Assembly (NCBI RefSeq): GCF_001636615.1
Contig: NZ_LGEK01000019.1
Coordinates: 62,001 to 126,000, forward strand
Direction of reading: 5' to 3'
Source: Mucilaginibacter sp. L294
Lineage (GTDB): Bacteria > Bacteroidota > Bacteroidia > Sphingobacteriales > Sphingobacteriaceae
DNA: 64,000 nucleotides
This document shows positions 60,142 through 64,000 of the stretch, piece by piece. The notes beneath the pieces are model-generated. The model saw only the letters and a list, made by a program, of their open reading frames with translations, did no database searches and was not told where the DNA came from. Position numbers and translations under genes: made by a program. Position 1 is the stretch's first letter; every line of letters starts with the position of its first letter.

Positions 60142-60528
60142 TTAGGCTTGATCTTTTAAAGGCGGTGGTTTATGAAGAACGACCTCCCAATCTTCAAATG
60201 GAGGGTCAACTTTAAATGAAGGATCACAATACGCTCTCAGATAGTCTGTTGCTCTTTTTTCAGCATATTTTGCATTTAGTACCCTTCCCGCATCATCTAA
60301 TTCGATCACATTAGCGTAAATCGCAAAAGCCTGCTCAATAGCACCTGGTTCGTTACCGTATAAAGAAAGATAATCTATACCCTTAAGGGTGTATTGACTT
60401 CCGCTTGCCATGAAGTAGGCAAATGTTCTTAGCGCTCCGCTAAAAGAATCACTTAGTTTCATATGATCTAAATCTACGGGTTTGGGGTTGCCTAAATTAA
60501 GCCGTAAGTATTTTATCTTTTTAATCAA
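60142..60528 (-). CDS. Conserved-looking protein (possibly DUF7677)
   Basis: A 128-residue cytoplasmic protein without membrane segment: LSDSFSGALRTFAYFMASGSQYTLKGIDYLSLYGNEP, then QAFAIYANVIELDDAGRVLNA and YCDPSFKVDPPFEDWEVVLH (read in parts). Possibly of the DUF7677 group, from pattern memory only. It is the last gene of a tight minus-strand operon (2 bp from the next gene) with two membrane proteins, and its stop faces repeat copy 3. Confidence 0.65.
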   Translation of the reverse strand: MIKKIKYLRLNLGNPKPVDLDHMKLSDSFSGALRTFAYFMASGSQYTLKGIDYLSLYGNEPGAIEQAFAIYANVIELDDAGRVLNAKYAEKRATDYLRAYCDPSFKVDPPFEDWEVVLHKPPPLKDQA

Positions 60529-60530
60529 TA

Positions 60531-61556
60531 TTACCCTCCACCACTTTTCGTTTTGGCAATAATAAATTCCGTTTCGTTAATAAAAGGTTCAATGGGGTTG
60601 GTTTTATTAAAATCAATCAGGGTTAATTCCCGCTGCTGCTTGCGGCCGGGTTTTATAAACTTTAAACGTACATCCGTGCCGCTGTAAAGGCCGTTGTGGG
60701 TTTTGCGCACAATATTAAACCCCGCAAGATCTGTTATGGGGTATGTAATAAAAACAAAGCCTATCCGGTAAACTTTGATCTTGGATTGAACGGTATCAAA
60801 AACCACCCTTTTGGTTATGGTAAGCAGGCCAAGAACTATGGGAATGAGCAGAAATACAGATACCTGTTTATCGCTTTGGGCTGCTGCCGGTTTTGTGAAT
60901 GCCTGGTACCAGTAATAAAAAATGGCAAGGCCAAATAAAATAATAAGCGGCAGAAATTTGAGAACGCTTGCAGGTTTTAAAATATAACCTGCAGGGGTGG
61001 TTTCATAATAACTTAAATGGCCCGCATCAAGCAGGATCTTATTATTATCGGCCACCGTAGTTGCCGGTGCGGAGCTTAATAATTTATAAATTTCCGGTAA
61101 TACGGTGTTGTCATACACCATCTTCTCTTTATCCTTTTCGCCCGAAAACGAAGGCGAGATCCTGTAACCTTTGCCGTATCGGTCATCTTTACTTTTTATA
61201 AAATAAACCTGGCCGAAAGTGGTTTGACATTTAATATCGGCTACGTTAGTAAACGTCATTAAAGCCTTTTGGCCAAATATGGTTTTCAGGTAAATAGTTT
61301 GCTGGTAGGCATCAAAAATAACTTTCCGGCGGCTGTAAGTAAACAGTGGGATACATGCCAGTAAAAAGGGGAGCATCATAAAATAATAGGCAAAATATTT
61401 CGGTTCAATTTCCTGCACATGCCCTTTTAACATTATCAATACAATGGTTATTGGCATCAGCAAAAACAAGGCAACCAAAGCCCAGCCAATAGGCGCCATA
61501 AAAGCCAGTGGTTTTATAATAATACTGCCGTTATCAATAGTATAATATTTTGCCAT
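60531..61556 (-). CDS. Membrane protein with two PH-like halves
   Basis: A 341-residue membrane protein with two pairs of helices (about 19-39 and 48-70; 201-220 and 233-250), each followed by a beta-rich segment (RRKVIFDAYQQTIYLKTIFG, then TKRVVFDTVQSKIKVYRIG). This recalls two consecutive bacterial PH-like domains on membrane hairpins. No known name. It lies 2 bp before the DUF7677-like gene and 1 bp after the gene above it, a compact operon of three. Localisation is inner membrane; role unknown. Confidence 0.7.
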   Translation of the reverse strand: MAKYYTIDNGSIIIKPLAFMAPIGWALVALFLLMPITIVLIMLKGHVQEIEPKYFAYYFMMLPFLLACIPLFTYSRRKVIFDAYQQTIYLKTIFGQKALMTFTNVADIKCQTTFGQVYFIKSKDDRYGKGYRISPSFSGEKDKEKMVYDNTVLPEIYKLLSSAPATTVADNNKILLDAGHLSYYETTPAGYILKPASVLKFLPLIILFGLAIFYYWYQAFTKPAAAQSDKQVSVFLLIPIVLGLLTITKRVVFDTVQSKIKVYRIGFVFITYPITDLAGFNIVRKTHNGLYSGTDVRLKFIKPGRKQQRELTLIDFNKTNPIEPFINETEFIIAKTKSGGG

Positions 61557-61557
61557 G

Positions 61558-62151
61558 TTAAGCCGCGCCTTTTTTGGCGTTCTTCCTTTTTACCAGGCCA
61601 ATAATGTAGAACAAAATAAAAGCGGGGATCAGTAGTATCCATGGGTTGCTGGTCATTCGGCTTAACAGGGTTACTTTAGCATCATCCCAGCCATGTATAT
61701 CTTTATCTACCAGTACTTCGTTTTTTACCTGTAGCTTAAATATGGTAACCTCTCTTTTATCGCCCATAATAAAACGGCCAATGGCTTTTAACGGGCCATT
61801 TTCGCGGGCTGCGGCCAACTGAGACCTGAGCACTTTTACCTCTATCTGGTCGCCGTTATTGATTTTGCCGGCAATTGTGGCCTGGTCGCTGGACGAGCCC
61901 TCCCAGGGCAGGCGCAAATTAATAGGCTCGTTCTCTACCTTAATATACAGGTACGACATCAGCACCTGGTCGTTTTTTTTATTCTGCATCTCCCACAATT
62001 CTTTTACTGTGAATTTCTGCGTGGTAAAATCGGCCTCTGTTCTTGCGCCCGATTCGGCATTCGCCCGGTCAAAGCTGTTGAAGATCCAAAAGGTTACTCC
62101 GCCCATTACCAAAAAAACAAATACAATTCCGAGAATAATTTTCTTAGTCAT
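61558..62151 (-). CDS. Membrane protein with C-terminal anchor, unknown
   Basis: A 197-residue protein with an N-terminal helix (about 5-24), a polar middle with PINLRLPWEGSS and IEVKVLRSQLAAARENGPLKAIG, and a second helix near 169-188 followed by a basic tail (KRKNAKKGAA). Probably anchored in the inner membrane by both ends with the middle exposed to the periplasm. First gene of the three-gene operon with the PH-like and DUF7677-like genes. No family recognised. Confidence 0.65.
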   Translation of the reverse strand: MTKKIILGIVFVFLVMGGVTFWIFNSFDRANAESGARTEADFTTQKFTVKELWEMQNKKNDQVLMSYLYIKVENEPINLRLPWEGSSSDQATIAGKINNGDQIEVKVLRSQLAAARENGPLKAIGRFIMGDKREVTIFKLQVKNEVLVDKDIHGWDDAKVTLLSRMTSNPWILLIPAFILFYIIGLVKRKNAKKGAA

Positions 62152-62309
62152 TTTTTGATCTTAATTGAATAGGTAAACGGTTGATAAATGCATTCCATTA
62201 AGGGGTGGATACACATACTATAAAGTTTTAAATCAAAAAAAAGTTTTTAGGGCATTGATTTATAAGGATAATTCGCATGATTTTCTTCTTTACTTATACT
62301 GGGCGAGGA

Positions 62310-63107
62310 TTAAGCCAGCCCCTTATCCTTTTTAGGGTTAAAATATCGAAGCAGAAAAACGGCCAGGATAGCGCTTCCAATCCTGATGGAGTTCCCGATC
62401 CAACCGGTTGCGGCGGTATCTGAAACCGAAAACATTGTCCACGCGGCATTTAGCGAGGCGTGGAATATAAAGCCGCTCCAGATGGTGTAGCCGTCCATGG
62501 CATCTAATATCACAAATACTACAGCGCCCAAAAATGTGATGCCCAAAACCTGTAGGGCGATGGCACTTGTATCGCCGCCTGCCGAAAGCCAATGGATCCA
62601 CCCGAATGCAATAGCCTGCAATAATATAGCAGGTGCCATACGCCAGCCTAATGCCCGGCGGGTAAACAAGAAACCGAAGCCGCGGTAAACCAATTCTTCG
62701 GCAAGGGGGAAGATGATGGCCAGCATAACAATATCCAGCAGGGAAATATCCTTAACAAGGGGGCCTTGCAAGGCTAAACCGAGCCAGCAGGGGATGGTAG
62801 CAATGAGGGTAAGTATTGGCCCCTTAAAGCCATTCCATGTAATACCCAAAGCTTTAGCCACATTGCCGGCAGGCTGGGGGATAAGTATAATACCAGCTAC
62901 AATTGCAAACAATACTGCGCTTAAATTATCTGCAATGGCACCACCATACGGAATTGGAAACCCCGGTATTTTTACCCCAGCCCATTGTGCAATATCGCGG
63001 ATGTTTAATGCGCAGAATAGTACAAAAGTTACAAGCAGCCAGGAAGCTACTTTTTTGCCAGGGCTAAATGTTGTTGCTGGTGCAGTTGAATGATCGTGTA
63101 GGTTCAT
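62310..63107 (-). CDS. CPBP-type intramembrane protease, second copy
   Basis: A 265-residue membrane protein of the CPBP family with about seven helices. Catalytic motif EELVYRGFG (about residues 140-148) with a downstream [11 protein letters not shown] histidine; a further [11 protein letters not shown] at the end. It is separate from the other CPBP gene at 31997 and not in a lipid operon. It is monocistronic, 158 bp above the membrane operon on the same strand. Confidence 0.9.
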   Translation of the reverse strand: MNLHDHSTAPATTFSPGKKVASWLLVTFVLFCALNIRDIAQWAGVKIPGFPIPYGGAIADNLSAVLFAIVAGIILIPQPAGNVAKALGITWNGFKGPILTLIATIPCWLGLALQGPLVKDISLLDIVMLAIIFPLAEELVYRGFGFLFTRRALGWRMAPAILLQAIAFGWIHWLSAGGDTSAIALQVLGITFLGAVVFVILDAMDGYTIWSGFIFHASLNAAWTMFSVSDTAATGWIGNSIRIGSAILAVFLLRYFNPKKDKGLA

Positions 63108-63247
63108 AAAGGTTAAGTTTTGGTATCAACTTTTAAGACGGCATTTTTTAAAAAAGGGTTGCAAGGTATTTCATGGTTTTAATTATTCAGGAAGATACAA
63201 ATAGAATTAAATACCATAATTTTACGGCAATACATTTTTAATACAAC

Positions 63248-63712
63248 ATGGAAGAACCAAGAGCATTAAACCAGGTAGCAGAGTTTCATAAAACGTTTAA
63301 ACACCCGGTAATTGATAAACCAGCCATCCCATCTAAAGAAAGAAGCGCTTTAAGGGTATCATTACTGGCCGAAGAAGTAAAAGAGCTACAGGAAGCCATT
63401 GATGATAACAACCTGGTAGAAATTGCCGATGCCCTTTGCGATATACAATACGTTTTGGCCGGCGCCATCCTTGAATTTGGCCTGGGCGAAAAGTTTAAGG
63501 CCCTGTTTGATGAGGTGCACCGCTCAAACATGAGCAAAGCCTGCAAAACAGTTGAGGAAGCAAACGATACCATCGCCCACTACAAGCAAAGGGACGGCAG
63601 CGAAGCTCATTATAAAGAGGAGGATGCTTTGTTTTTGGTTTACCGTACTAACGATAACAAGACCCTGAAATCAATTAATTATTCGCCTGCGGATTTAAAA
63701 AGCATCCTGTAA
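63248..63712 (+). CDS. MazG-like NTP pyrophosphohydrolase family protein
   Basis: A 154-residue protein of the all-alpha NTP pyrophosphatase superfamily: [34 protein letters not shown] contains the metal-binding EExxE and ExxD pairs (read as [12 protein letters not shown] and [12 protein letters not shown]), followed by [11 protein letters not shown]. This is the phosphoribosyl-ATP-diphosphatase-like type (COG4696). Its substrate is probably a non-canonical nucleotide. The TAA overlaps the next ATG by one base (TAATG), coupling it with rlmF. Confidence 0.92.
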   Translation: MEEPRALNQVAEFHKTFKHPVIDKPAIPSKERSALRVSLLAEEVKELQEAIDDNNLVEIADALCDIQYVLAGAILEFGLGEKFKALFDEVHRSNMSKACKTVEEANDTIAHYKQRDGSEAHYKEEDALFLVYRTNDNKTLKSINYSPADLKSIL

Positions 63713-64000
63713 TGGCAGGCCAACCACAAAATACCAGCGAAGAAAAAACAAACCTGCACCCGCGCAATTTGCACCGGGGGCGGTATGATTTCCAGGCGTT
63801 AATAAAAGCTTTGCCCGCGCTTCGCGAATTTGTTGTACAAAACGAACGCGATGAGCTATCCATTAACTTTACCGACCCCGAAGCGGTAAAAACGCTTAAT
63901 AAAGCCTTGCTGAAATTGCATTACGGTATAGCACAATGGGATATCCCCGAAGGGTTTTTATGCCCGCCTATACCCGGCCGGGCCGATTATATCCATTACA
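63712..64000 (+). CDS. rlmF: 23S rRNA (adenine(1618)-N(6))-methyltransferase RlmF, N-terminal part
   Basis: The first 96 residues of Rlm[29 protein letters not shown], then [24 protein letters not shown] and [20 protein letters not shown] (read in parts), the N-terminal hallmark of the family. RlmF methylates A1618 of 23S rRNA using SAM. The methyltransferase core lies beyond the window. It overlaps the MazG-like gene by one base. Confidence 0.95.
   Translation, partial: MAGQPQNTSEEKTNLHPRNLHRGRYDFQALIKALPALREFVVQNERDELSINFTDPEAVKTLNKALLKLHYGIAQWDIPEGFLCPPIPGRADYIHY

Overview
The window looks like chromosomal DNA of a Bacteroidota bacterium of the Sphingobacteriaceae, most like Mucilaginibacter or Pedobacter. 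This is inferred from protein character (SusC/SusD pair, TonB-linked receptors with CarboxypepD_reg N-termini, DUF4199, PspC/PadR pair, S16 with a long acidic tail), from at least eleven exact TAnnTTTG -7 boxes upstream of genes, and from intergenic palindromic repeats of the kind seen in this family. No phage, transposase or CRISPR array is visible; most of the window is core genome.

Layout. 1-6.4 kb: start of mfd (minus), small membrane proteins with a TM2 protein and a 39-residue ORF, a nitrilase-family amidohydrolase, and the Nif3-like / zinc-ribbon pair. 6.4-14.5 kb: a radical SAM protein, a four-gene lipoprotein-membrane protein-histidine kinase-LuxR regulator operon, envelope proteins, a metallophosphoesterase and a LUD protein. 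14.5-24 kb: ftsH-rsfS diverging from a birA-dsbD-type operon, then pfkA and a large SPFH protein. 24-34.4 kb: rpsP-rimM, a Xre-regulated membrane-protein operon, trmD, rplS, a phospholipid operon (CPBP protease, DUF2007, cdsA, psd), dus and apaG. 34.4-35.3 kb: a single-domain GIY-YIG nuclease framed on both sides by copies of a palindromic repeat. 35.5-49 kb: zinc peptidase, FAD oxidoreductase, murF, recQ, M14 peptidase, an outer-membrane receptor, and PspC with its PadR repressor. 49-58.3 kb: a SusC/SusD/lipoprotein uptake operon, an LD-carboxypeptidase and metG. 58.3-60.1 kb: tRNA-Arg(CCU) followed by two AT-rich orphan genes, each closed by a repeat resembling the tRNA 3' end plus its terminator. 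60.1-64 kb: a three-gene membrane operon, a CPBP protease, a MazG-like protein and the start of rlmF.

Strongest candidates for undescribed biology: (1) the GIY-YIG nuclease inside a mirror-symmetric set of palindromic repeats, which could be a REP/RAYT-like selfish element using a different nuclease; (2) the tRNA-Arg repeat/cassette array; (3) a conserved-looking operon in which two membrane proteins carry three copies of a 4-TM unit with an SKxKxEDE loop and end in a small Xre regulator, driven by a promoter enclosed in two perfect palindromes; (4) a nested hairpin directly before pfkA. Translations, motif positions and repeat arms were read by eye; family assignments come from recall of family motifs, not from database searches.
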